Source of the DNA: Suttonella indologenes
GTDB lineage: Bacteria; Pseudomonadota; Gammaproteobacteria; Cardiobacteriales; Cardiobacteriaceae
Reading direction: 5' to 3'
Assembly: GCF_900460215.1 (NCBI RefSeq)
Contig: NZ_UHIA01000003.1
Span: 627,501-691,500 of the forward strand
DNA: 64,000 bases
Below the pieces are notes generated by a model. It was not told the origin of the DNA. It saw nothing but the letters and a program-made list of their open reading frames with translations, and did no database searches. Numbering within the stretch: the first letter of the stretch is position 1; the number at the start of each line of letters is the position of its first letter. Made by a program: the position numbers and the translations under genes. Below are positions 32,018-39,472 of the stretch, in pieces.

Positions 32018-34201
32018 ATGTGGCGTCGTATTCATTCATGGCTGGGATTGGCTTTGGCGGTGTTGGTATTAGTATTGGCGGTTTCAGGCGCTTTGTTGGC
32101 GACAAAACCCCTTTATGATGCCTATCGTTTACCTGCTGGGGCTAAAGAGATGAGTGTGGCGGCGGTCATTGAGCAGATTGCTAAGGCGCAGCCACGCATT
32201 ACACCCCAGCGGTTATCTGTTTCTGTTTCGGGTGAAGCTAAATTGTCTTATAGCAAGAATAACCGTTTACAAGAGCAGGGATTGTCGTTGCAAACGGGCG
32301 CTTTGTTGCGTGAGCAAAAAGAGCCAGAGGGCTATGTATGGTTGCGCAAATTGCATCGTTCATTGCTACTTGGAGAAAATGGGCGGATTTTTCCTGCCTT
32401 AGGTGCGTTGGTGATGTTGGTTTTAGCGGTGAGTGGGGTGGCGTTGCTTTTACGGCGTTTAGGTGGGGTGAGGCAATTATTTGCGCCAATGTCTTGGCAG
32501 GGCGCTGGGCAATCGCATTCAGCGCTTGGGCGCTTGGCATTGTTGCCATTGCTGATAACGACTATAACGGCGATTTGGTTATCTGCGGTAACGTTTGATT
32601 TGGTCTCTGCTGGGGCGGATAAACCACCTGCTTATCCTGAAAGCTTGCAGGAGTTGGAGGCGGTTGAGCCTTGGACTTTGCACGGACTGCAAGAGATTCA
32701 GATGGCGTCTGTGCGTGAGGTGATTTATCCGATTGCTGAGGATTGGTTTGATGTGTGGACGGTGCAGACTGACCGTGAATATGTGTTTATTGACCAATTT
32801 ACAGGCGATGTTTTATCGCGTGAGGCTTTGCCATTTCTAGCGCGTGTGATGGATTGGGTGTTATTGCTACATACGGGCGAAGGTTCGCCTTGGTGGGCGG
32901 TGGTGCTGTTGCTGGTGGCGTTGAGTGTGCCTTATTTTGTGGTAACGGGTGTGATGGTTTGGTGGCGTGGGCGAAAATTGGGGGGTGGACGTTTACCGCA
33001 TCAGGCTTCTGCAGCTGAAGCGACGGTGTTATTGCTGGTTGGTTCTGAGGGGGGGAGTACTTGGGGATTTGCCAAGGCGTTGCATGAGGCATTGCATGTG
33101 GCGGGTGAACAGGTGCGCACCATTGAGATGAATGCGTTGGGGGGGCATTATCCAAAACTTGAGACGCTGTTGTTGTTAACTTCTACTTATGGGGATGGGG
33201 ATGCGCCACAGTCAGCGACGCGATTTTTAACGCGTTTGGCGGCGTTTGAACCTACTGAGGGTTTACGCCATGCAACATTGGCTTTTGGAGACCGCGCCTT
33301 TGTGAAGTTCTGTGCTTTTGGTGAACAGGTGGCTTTGGCGGTGACTGAGCGTTGTGGGGAGGCAATGTTGCCGCTTGGATATATTGATAAGCAGTCCTCG
33401 CAGGCGTTTACGTCGTGGTGTGCTGAAGTGGGGCGGTGTTTGGGGCATTCGTTGGTGGTGGACTATGTGCCTAAACGTCCGAAAACGCAGACTTTTTATC
33501 TTAAGGAGAAAACGCTTTATGGGGAGGCGCTTAATGTGCCGTTGGCGGTGTTGCGTTTGGGCGCTGGGCGTATGCCTAAGCATGAACCAGGGGATTGGTT
33601 GGCGGTTTATGTGCCTGATTGTGCGGTGCCAAGGTTGTATTCCTTAGGCTCGCATTCTAAATATGATGATGCGGTGGAGATTTGTGTGCGTTATCAGCAA
33701 GGTGGATTGTGTTCGCCTTGGTTGTGTCATCTCTCTTTGGGGGAGGCGGTTGAAGGGGTGGTGGTGCGCAATCCGCGGTTTCATTTGCCTAAAAAAGGGG
33801 CGGTGGTGATGATTGGTGCGGGGACGGGGATTGCGCCTTTTGTGGGAATGATTCGGCATAACCATTCTGGACGCGCCTTGGATTTATTTTGGGGTGGGCG
33901 GCAGCCTGAGGTGGATGGGCTGTATGGCGATGAGATTGTAAGCTGGCTTGCTGATGGGCGTTTATCTGGATTTTATCCAGCATGGTCGCGTGTGAAGGCA
34001 AAAGAGTATGTGCAGGCGGTGGTGGCGCGTGAGCGTTCGCATTTGATAGAGCGTTTGCGTGCAGGGGCTGTGGTGATGATTTGTGGTGGTCGTGAGATGG
34101 CGGCTGCGGTGTGTGTGGAATTAGCGGTTTGTGCGCAGGCTGTTGGGCTAACGCTTGATGAGCTAAGGCGGCAAAATCGTTTGTTAGAAGATATTTATTG
34201 A
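32018..34201 (+). CDS. PepSY-TM / flavodoxin / FAD-NAD(P)H reductase fusion
   Basis: A 727-residue inner-membrane reductase. Residues 1-325 are a PepSY_TM module with about four membrane helices (WRRIHSWLGLALAVLVLVLA, LHRSLLLGENGR, LLHTGEGSPWW). Residues about 335-480 are flavodoxin-like (LLVGSEGG, TSTYGDGDAP). The rest is a ferredoxin-reductase unit with RLYSLGSHS near 538 (FAD), GAGTGIAPFVG near 600 (NADPH) and ICGGREMA near 690. It should pass electrons from cytoplasmic NADPH across the membrane, plausibly to FMN on the DUF2271 protein, for reducing iron-siderophore or haem in the periplasm. Membership is clear; the acceptor is inference. Confidence 0.88.
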   Translation: MWRRIHSWLGLALAVLVLVLAVSGALLATKPLYDAYRLPAGAKEMSVAAVIEQIAKAQPRITPQRLSVSVSGEAKLSYSKNNRLQEQGLSLQTGALLREQKEPEGYVWLRKLHRSLLLGENGRIFPALGALVMLVLAVSGVALLLRRLGGVRQLFAPMSWQGAGQSHSALGRLALLPLLITTITAIWLSAVTFDLVSAGADKPPAYPESLQELEAVEPWTLHGLQEIQMASVREVIYPIAEDWFDVWTVQTDREYVFIDQFTGDVLSREALPFLARVMDWVLLLHTGEGSPWWAVVLLLVALSVPYFVVTGVMVWWRGRKLGGGRLPHQASAAEATVLLLVGSEGGSTWGFAKALHEALHVAGEQVRTIEMNALGGHYPKLETLLLLTSTYGDGDAPQSATRFLTRLAAFEPTEGLRHATLAFGDRAFVKFCAFGEQVALAVTERCGEAMLPLGYIDKQSSQAFTSWCAEVGRCLGHSLVVDYVPKRPKTQTFYLKEKTLYGEALNVPLAVLRLGAGRMPKHEPGDWLAVYVPDCAVPRLYSLGSHSKYDDAVEICVRYQQGGLCSPWLCHLSLGEAVEGVVVRNPRFHLPKKGAVVMIGAGTGIAPFVGMIRHNHSGRALDLFWGGRQPEVDGLYGDEIVSWLADGRLSGFYPAWSRVKAKEYVQAVVARERSHLIERLRAGAVVMICGGREMAAAVCVELAVCAQAVGLTLDELRRQNRLLEDIY

Positions 34202-34222
34202 TAAAAATTGTTAGGAGTAACT

Positions 34223-35584
34223 ATGCGTAAGTTAAATATTTTGGCGTTATCAGTGGCTTTGGCTGCTATGCAAGGTGTTTGGGCAGCTTCAGAAAATCCT
34301 TTATTGAAAAAAGATTTTTGGAAGGATGTGAATACCGCGAAGGTGGAAGAGGTGGTAAAGGCAGGAAGCGATGTGAAGGAAATGGATAGCAGACAATTTA
34401 CGCCTTTGATAAATGCGTTGCGTTATGGAGCGCCGTTGGAGGTGGTGAATTATTTGCTTGAGCAGGGGGCGGATATTCATCGGATTGGGCATGATGGGCG
34501 CCCTGCGATTTTTTATGCGGCGTATGGGAGTTCGCTGGATGTGGTGAAACATTTGGTTGAATTGGGGGCGGATTTGACGGTGTTAGATGATAGCGAGCGT
34601 AATGCGTTTGCGTTTGCGGCATTTAATCAAAATGACCCTGCGGTGTTTGAGTATTTGATAGCACAGGGGCTTGACCCGAATGAGCTGGATGAACTTGGGA
34701 TGAATGCGGCTTTAGCAGCAGCTAATCTCAATCCTAATCTTGAGGCGGTAAAAACGGTGGCGAAGCTTTCTGATTTAAAAGTAGTTGCCGATAAGGGGAA
34801 AAATGCCTTGCTTTTGGCAGCAGCGCGAAATAAAAATCCTGAGGTGATTGCATGGTTAATCAGTGAGGGGTTTGCAAAAGATTCTGTTGATGAGGCAGGT
34901 AATAATTTGCTTTTGCAGGCGGCGTTGCGTAATGATGTGGCGGTTGTTGAGTATTTATTAGGACAAGGTTTTGACGTAAAAGTTAAAAATAAAGAAGGGC
35001 GCGATGGATTGTCGATTGCCTCTTATCGCAATAGCAAGGAGGCGGTTGCACGTTTTATTGAAGCAGGTTTGGATGTCAATGCTAAGGACGTGCAAGGGAG
35101 AACGCCGTTGATGTACGCTGCCTCGCGTAATACACCTGATGTGGTGGCGTTGTTGTTAGAGCAGGGTGCTGAGATTAATGTTGCAGATGAAAAGGGGATG
35201 ACGCCTTTGATTGAAGCGGCTCAACGGGATTATAAGGATGCGGATAAGGTTGTGGCGCTATTACTCGATAAAGGCGCGGATGTTAAGGCGGCGAATAAAA
35301 AAGGTTTGACTGCTTTGGTTGGCGCGGCGAGTCAAAATATGGGCATAGAAACTTTGCAGGCGTTAATAGAAAAAGGCGCGGATGTGAATGCGGTAGATGG
35401 CGATAAGATGTCGGCATTGATGCATTTGGCGCTTAAAAGTGAAAATCCTGAATCGCTAGCATTGTTGTTAGACCATGGCGCAAGAACTGATTTTGCAGAT
35501 GATTTTGAGGATAGAGCTGCAGATATTATTAAAGATAATAAGGCGTTGGCAGATAGTGAGATAGCCAAGCGCTTAAGTCAGTAA
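34223..35584 (+). CDS. Exported ankyrin-repeat protein
   Basis: A 453-residue protein with a signal peptide (MRKLNILALSVALAAMQGVW) and about eleven ankyrin repeats. Clear ones are GRTPLMYAASRNTPDVVALL, GMTPLIEAAQRDYKDADKVV and KMSALMHLALKSENPESLAL. It is therefore a periplasmic protein-interaction scaffold. I start at 34223 with AGGAG 5 bases upstream. It lies between the PepSY reductase and apbE with gaps of 21 and 3 bp, so it is part of the flavin operon. It may hold the flavinylated protein or an acceptor; no function is known. Confidence 0.85.
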   Translation: MRKLNILALSVALAAMQGVWAASENPLLKKDFWKDVNTAKVEEVVKAGSDVKEMDSRQFTPLINALRYGAPLEVVNYLLEQGADIHRIGHDGRPAIFYAAYGSSLDVVKHLVELGADLTVLDDSERNAFAFAAFNQNDPAVFEYLIAQGLDPNELDELGMNAALAAANLNPNLEAVKTVAKLSDLKVVADKGKNALLLAAARNKNPEVIAWLISEGFAKDSVDEAGNNLLLQAALRNDVAVVEYLLGQGFDVKVKNKEGRDGLSIASYRNSKEAVARFIEAGLDVNAKDVQGRTPLMYAASRNTPDVVALLLEQGAEINVADEKGMTPLIEAAQRDYKDADKVVALLLDKGADVKAANKKGLTALVGAASQNMGIETLQALIEKGADVNAVDGDKMSALMHLALKSENPESLALLLDHGARTDFADDFEDRAADIIKDNKALADSEIAKRLSQ

Positions 35585-35587
35585 GTT

Positions 35588-36520
35588 ATGCGCATTCATC
35601 AAGCCCGTGGCATTGCCATGGGCGGTCCTTGGCAGGTGCGCTATCGAGAGCAGGCAGGGGTTGAGCATGAGGTGGTTCATGCAACTGTTTTGTCAGCTTT
35701 GGCTGAGGTGGAAGCGCAGATGTCGCATTTTCGTGAGCATTCGGCGTTGATGCGCTTAAACCGAACGCCTGTAGGGCAGTGGTTTACTGTCCCTGCACAG
35801 CTTTATGAGGTGTTGGCGGCGGCTTTGGCAATGTATGATTATACGCAAGGGGCGGTGGATGTGGCGCTGGGGCGTTCGATTGAGGCTTGGGGCTTTGGTC
35901 GAAGTGTAGCGGATGCATCGGTGCCGTCTTCTCTCTCTTCTCTACCAGCTTCATCAGAGGCTGGTTTTTTATTGGGTGAGGCGTATGCTGTGCAGAGAAC
36001 GCGGGATGTGGCGCTTAATTTGTCTTGTATTGCAAAGGGGTATGCGGTGGATTATGCAGCGCGGGCATTGCGTCGTTTGGGGGTTGCGCATTTTATGGTG
36101 GAGGCGGCAGGTGAGGTGGTGTGTCAGGGTTGGCGTGCACCTAAATTGCCGTGGCAGATTGGCTTGGAATTGCCGTTAGCGGAAAAAACGTTGGTTTATG
36201 ATTATGTGGCGCTACAAGATGGCGCTTTGGCAGGTTCGGGGGGGTATCGTAAATATCGTCGGATTGGGGAAAAGGTTTATGGGCATACGCTTGACCCTGT
36301 AACGCACAAGCCACTAGAGGGAGCGTTGCTGTCGGTGATGGTGGCGGATGAATTTTGTATGTCGGCGGATGCGTTGGCGACGGGGTTGTATGTGATGGGG
36401 GCGGTGCATGGGAGCGCTTTTGCGGATAAGGAAGAAATTGCGGCATTGTTTTTATTGCAAGACGAGGAGGGGATTTGTGAAATTCGTTCTAAGGCATGGG
36501 TGGCGCGTTTTGCAAGATGA
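35588..36520 (+). CDS. apbE: ApbE-like FAD:protein FMN transferase
   Basis: A 310-residue ApbE-family protein. ApbE moves FMN from FAD to Ser or Thr of target proteins. Family segments are ALAEVEAQMSHFREHSALMR near 35, LNLSCIAKGYAVDYAARALR near 145, YGHTLDPVTHKPLEG near 230 and SADALATGLYVMGA near 260. There is no signal peptide or lipobox, although most ApbE act outside the cytoplasm. LNLSCIAKG replaces the usual DLGGIAKG, and EAAGEVVCQG replaces the Gly-Gly-Asp (GGD) loop. Activity should therefore be tested. Its likely target is the DUF2271 protein of the same operon. Confidence 0.82.
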   Translation: MRIHQARGIAMGGPWQVRYREQAGVEHEVVHATVLSALAEVEAQMSHFREHSALMRLNRTPVGQWFTVPAQLYEVLAAALAMYDYTQGAVDVALGRSIEAWGFGRSVADASVPSSLSSLPASSEAGFLLGEAYAVQRTRDVALNLSCIAKGYAVDYAARALRRLGVAHFMVEAAGEVVCQGWRAPKLPWQIGLELPLAEKTLVYDYVALQDGALAGSGGYRKYRRIGEKVYGHTLDPVTHKPLEGALLSVMVADEFCMSADALATGLYVMGAVHGSAFADKEEIAALFLLQDEEGICEIRSKAWVARFAR

Positions 36521-36552
36521 GCTTTGATAGAGGATAGGTGGCGTTAGTCGGG

Positions 36553-36951
36553 TTAAATAGGTTGTATGCTTGACCGTCTTGGAGGCGGTTTTTTTATCTC
36601 CGTTGGAGTGTGATTTTTCGGGCTTTCGCCTTGGGGGATTTGATGGGTAGATACCGCGCCAATGACCGTCGGGAATTGCACCAAAGCTTTTTCCGCCAAG
36701 ACTTCCGGTTTTAAAGCCTCGTCGGAAGCGCCGAAATCCACCGTGCCGGCGCTAATCTGCTTCACGCCGCCCGAAGAACCGATGCCTTGATAATTCACCT
36801 CGTTTCCTATCGTCGCCTTATAAGCCTCCGCCCAAGCCGCATAAATAGGCTGCGGGAAAGTCGCACCGGCGCCGGTCACATTCGCGGCATAAGCACTGCC
36901 GGCAAGCGCAACAGCAGTCGATACAAGCAAATTTGATAAACGGATTTTCAT
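36553..36951 (-). pseudogene. pstS: pstS, 3' truncated phosphate-binding protein gene
   Basis: The first about 100 codons are a normal PstS: signal peptide MKIRLSNLLVSTAVALAGSA, then VTGAGATFPQPIYAAWAEAY, NYQGIGSSGGVKQISAGTVD, FGASDEALKP and QFPTVIGAV. Homology then stops near 36655, and the frame runs through unrelated sequence into the terminator of the flavin operon. About 70% of the protein is missing, including most phosphate ligands, and no pstCAB follows. The start ATG at 36951 has GAGACG upstream. The truncation marks the right border of the accessory island. Confidence 0.88.
36571..36594 (+). terminator. Terminator of the flavin operon
   Basis: ACCGTC-TTGGA-GGCGGT (one G-T pair) is followed by TTTTTTT. 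It marks the end of the foreign block, about 60 bp before homology to pstS begins. Confidence 0.75.
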
Positions 36952-37108
36952 AATCGTCTCCATGGTTGAATATTTCTGAGCACTTTATACCGCCGCTTTG
37001 TTACGAAAATATGTCGGTGTTTTTCCGGCAGACGGTGCGGGCGTAAATTTTTGCGCAACTGCGCCGAATTATCGTTATAGTGTGTGATAGTTAAAACATG
37101 GAAGCATT

Positions 37109-38884
37109 ATGTGGCAGAGCTTATTTGAAACGGGCGAATGGCAGAAATGGTTTGTGTTGTGCAGCATTCCGATTTTGCTCGCTTTACTGATTTTGAACAT
37201 TGTGCCGGCGGCTTTGGCCTTTACAGTCTTGGCGGCGGTTTACGTACTGTTGGATATTGTCAGCATTCCCCAATTTCTCGGCGGTTTTACCAATACCGCT
37301 TTAATGACGCTGATTTTATTATTGATTTGCTCCATGGCGGTGGAGCGTTCGCAGCTGATTCAGTATTTTTCCCGCCAAATGATTCAACAGGACGAAAAAC
37401 GCAGTTTCATACGCTTGATTTCGGTGAGCGCGCTGCTCTCGGCTTTTATCAATAATACTGCCGTTGTCGCCGCCTTTTTAGGGCAAATCATGCGCCAAAG
37501 ACATATTGCCGCTTCGCGTTTGCTGATTCCTTTGTCTTACGCCACCATTTTAGGCGGCATTACCACTCTTGTCGGCACCTCCACCAATATGGTCGTCAAT
37601 TCTTTTGTGGTCAATGCCGGCTATGAGCCTTTGAAAATGTTTAGCTTTGCTTTAGTCGGCGTACCGATTATGTTGGTCTGCTTAGGCATTGTCTATTGGC
37701 GGCGCAATCATTTGCCCAATCATCAGCCAAGCGCCACAGACGAAACCGCCGCCTATTTTCTCACCGCCGCTGTGGGAGCTGAGTCCGATTTAATCGGCAA
37801 AACGATTAAAAGCGGCGGCATCGGGCAATTAGACGGTTTATTTTTGTTAGAAATTATTCGCGACGGCCGCCTGATTTCCCCTGTCAGTCAATTTGAAATC
37901 ATCATGCAGGGTGATCATCTTATTTTTGCCGGCTCATTGGAAAACGTGCAACTTTTGCAAAAATTCAAGCATTTGCAGTTGCTCGGCGGTGCGGCAAACG
38001 AGGTACTGAAATCGAATTTGGTGGAAGTCATCATTACCAATGAATCCGAATTACTGTATAGCACCTTGGAAAAAGTCGATTTTAATAACCGCTTTCATGC
38101 CGCCGTAGTCGGTATTCGTCGCGGCAACAAACGTCTGACAGGACGACTTGACCGCATTCCGCTGCGTGTCGGCGATGCTTTATTATTGGCGATTGCCGAT
38201 ACTTTCTACCGCCAGCGCACCAATGAGCGCAATTTCCATATCCTGAACCAAAACGACAAACACAGCCACACGCTCTCCAAAGGCAAAAGCATTCTGGTCG
38301 CGCTGAGTTTTGTGCTTGTGATTCTGGCTTCCGCCTTAGAAATTTTTTCTTTATTTAAAGGCTTGCTGATGTTGCTGGGATTGTATCTGCTCACCGGCTG
38401 CCTAAGCCTTGACCAAATGCGCCGCCGTTTTCCCTTTGATTTATTATTGGTTATCGGCTCGGCATTAGTAGTTTCCAAAGGTTTGGAGACCACCGGCGCC
38501 GCCGCTATGTTAGGACAGGCGGTCATGCTCTTATCGCCCGATAACAATGCCTATCTTTCCCTGCTGATTATCTTTGTATTGACGGTTTTGTTGACTGAGA
38601 TTATCACCAATAATGCCGCCGCCGCTCTTGCCATTCCGCTGGCTTTGCAGACCGCCGCCGCTTTGGAAGTCAGTTATCTGCCTTTTGTGATGGCAGTGAC
38701 TTATGGCGCAAGCGCCTGCTTTTTATTGCCTTTCGGCTATCAAACCCATTTGATGATTTACACCCCCGGCAATTACCGCGTTAAAGATTTTCTCCGCTTC
38801 GGTTGGGCAATTCTCTTTACCTATGCAGCAGCGGCTTTGTTGCTTATTCCGCTGATTTTTCCTTTCCGCCCCACATCGTTTTAA
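37109..38884 (+). CDS. SLC13/DASS-type permease with two TrkA-C domains
   Basis: A 591-residue membrane protein with about eleven membrane helices. The two halves repeat the anion-transporter motif (SAFINNTAVVAAFLGQI near 115 and TEIITNNAAAALAIPLALQT near 500). Between them lie two RCK_C/TrkA-C regulatory domains (residues about 205-290 and 295-375). This is the layout of the SLC13/CitMHS family linked to sulfate, dicarboxylate or other anion uptake. The substrate cannot be told from sequence. A strong terminator follows. Confidence 0.85.
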   Translation: MWQSLFETGEWQKWFVLCSIPILLALLILNIVPAALAFTVLAAVYVLLDIVSIPQFLGGFTNTALMTLILLLICSMAVERSQLIQYFSRQMIQQDEKRSFIRLISVSALLSAFINNTAVVAAFLGQIMRQRHIAASRLLIPLSYATILGGITTLVGTSTNMVVNSFVVNAGYEPLKMFSFALVGVPIMLVCLGIVYWRRNHLPNHQPSATDETAAYFLTAAVGAESDLIGKTIKSGGIGQLDGLFLLEIIRDGRLISPVSQFEIIMQGDHLIFAGSLENVQLLQKFKHLQLLGGAANEVLKSNLVEVIITNESELLYSTLEKVDFNNRFHAAVVGIRRGNKRLTGRLDRIPLRVGDALLLAIADTFYRQRTNERNFHILNQNDKHSHTLSKGKSILVALSFVLVILASALEIFSLFKGLLMLLGLYLLTGCLSLDQMRRRFPFDLLLVIGSALVVSKGLETTGAAAMLGQAVMLLSPDNNAYLSLLIIFVLTVLLTEIITNNAAAALAIPLALQTAAALEVSYLPFVMAVTYGASACFLLPFGYQTHLMIYTPGNYRVKDFLRFGWAILFTYAAAALLLIPLIFPFRPTSF

Positions 38885-38901
38885 ACTCAAAACGAGAGCG
38901 C

Positions 38902-38931
38902 AAAAAAGCCGGCTTGCAGCCGGCTTTTTTA
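38902..38931 (+). terminator. Bidirectional terminator
   Basis: AAAAAAGCCGGCT-TGC-AGCCGGCTTTTTT. A and T runs on both sides serve the permease on the plus strand and the PepSY gene on the minus strand. Confidence 0.88.
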
Positions 38932-38943
38932 AAATGGTGATAA

Positions 38944-39261
38944 TTAATCGTCACGCTCTACGCTATGACGTCTAATCTTGCCTGATTTGGCATCAATTAC
39001 AATGTCATGCTCCATACCGTTATGATGTACTTCCACTTCAAAACGCGCGCCGCGATATTGGCTGTATTCAAAATCCACATCAGTCACTACACCGCCGCCC
39101 GCTGCTTGAATGGCGATTTCCGCCGCCTTGTCATGAGAGATATATTCTCCTTGATGTTGCTGGTAATAGCGTGCGTCGTCATCATAACGATCAGCATATT
39201 GAGCAAAGACCGGAGCAGTCAAAACGGCTAAAGCGGCAATCGAAATAAATTTTTTCATCAT
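38944..39261 (-). CDS. Small periplasmic PepSY-domain protein
   Basis: A 105-residue protein with a signal peptide (MMKKFISIAALAVLTAPVFA) and one PepSY domain (ISHDKAAEIAIQAAGGGVVT, ARFEVEVHHNGMEHDIVIDA, KSGKIRRH). An Asp/Tyr/Gln-rich linker follows the signal. Such proteins are periplasmic and are thought to be chaperone-like or inhibitory. The start has AAGGAC upstream, with two consecutive ATG codons. Confidence 0.83.
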   Translation of the reverse strand: MMKKFISIAALAVLTAPVFAQYADRYDDDARYYQQHQGEYISHDKAAEIAIQAAGGGVVTDVDFEYSQYRGARFEVEVHHNGMEHDIVIDAKSGKIRRHSVERDD

Positions 39262-39472
39262 TTGTCCTTTATTACAGTTTAAGTTTAAGAGTCTGAATCA
39301 AGATTCATTACGCGAGATTATAAATCCACCATAAATAAGCAACATTACGCTTTGCTTATAATTACACAATGTTTATTTATCCTTAATTACTTTATTATCG
39401 GCAGCGGCTTTATCGCTCTTTTTCCACAAAAACCCGCCATGCGACGGGCTTCTTATCAGCTGATGGGCAATC
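39262..39472. other. Intergenic region between the PepSY gene and ppc
   Basis: An AT-rich gap that must hold the promoter of the PepSY gene. A hairpin at 39424-39450 (minus strand CCCGTCGCATGGCGGG followed by TTTTTG) is a probable terminator of ppc. Nothing else is recognised. Confidence 0.5.
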
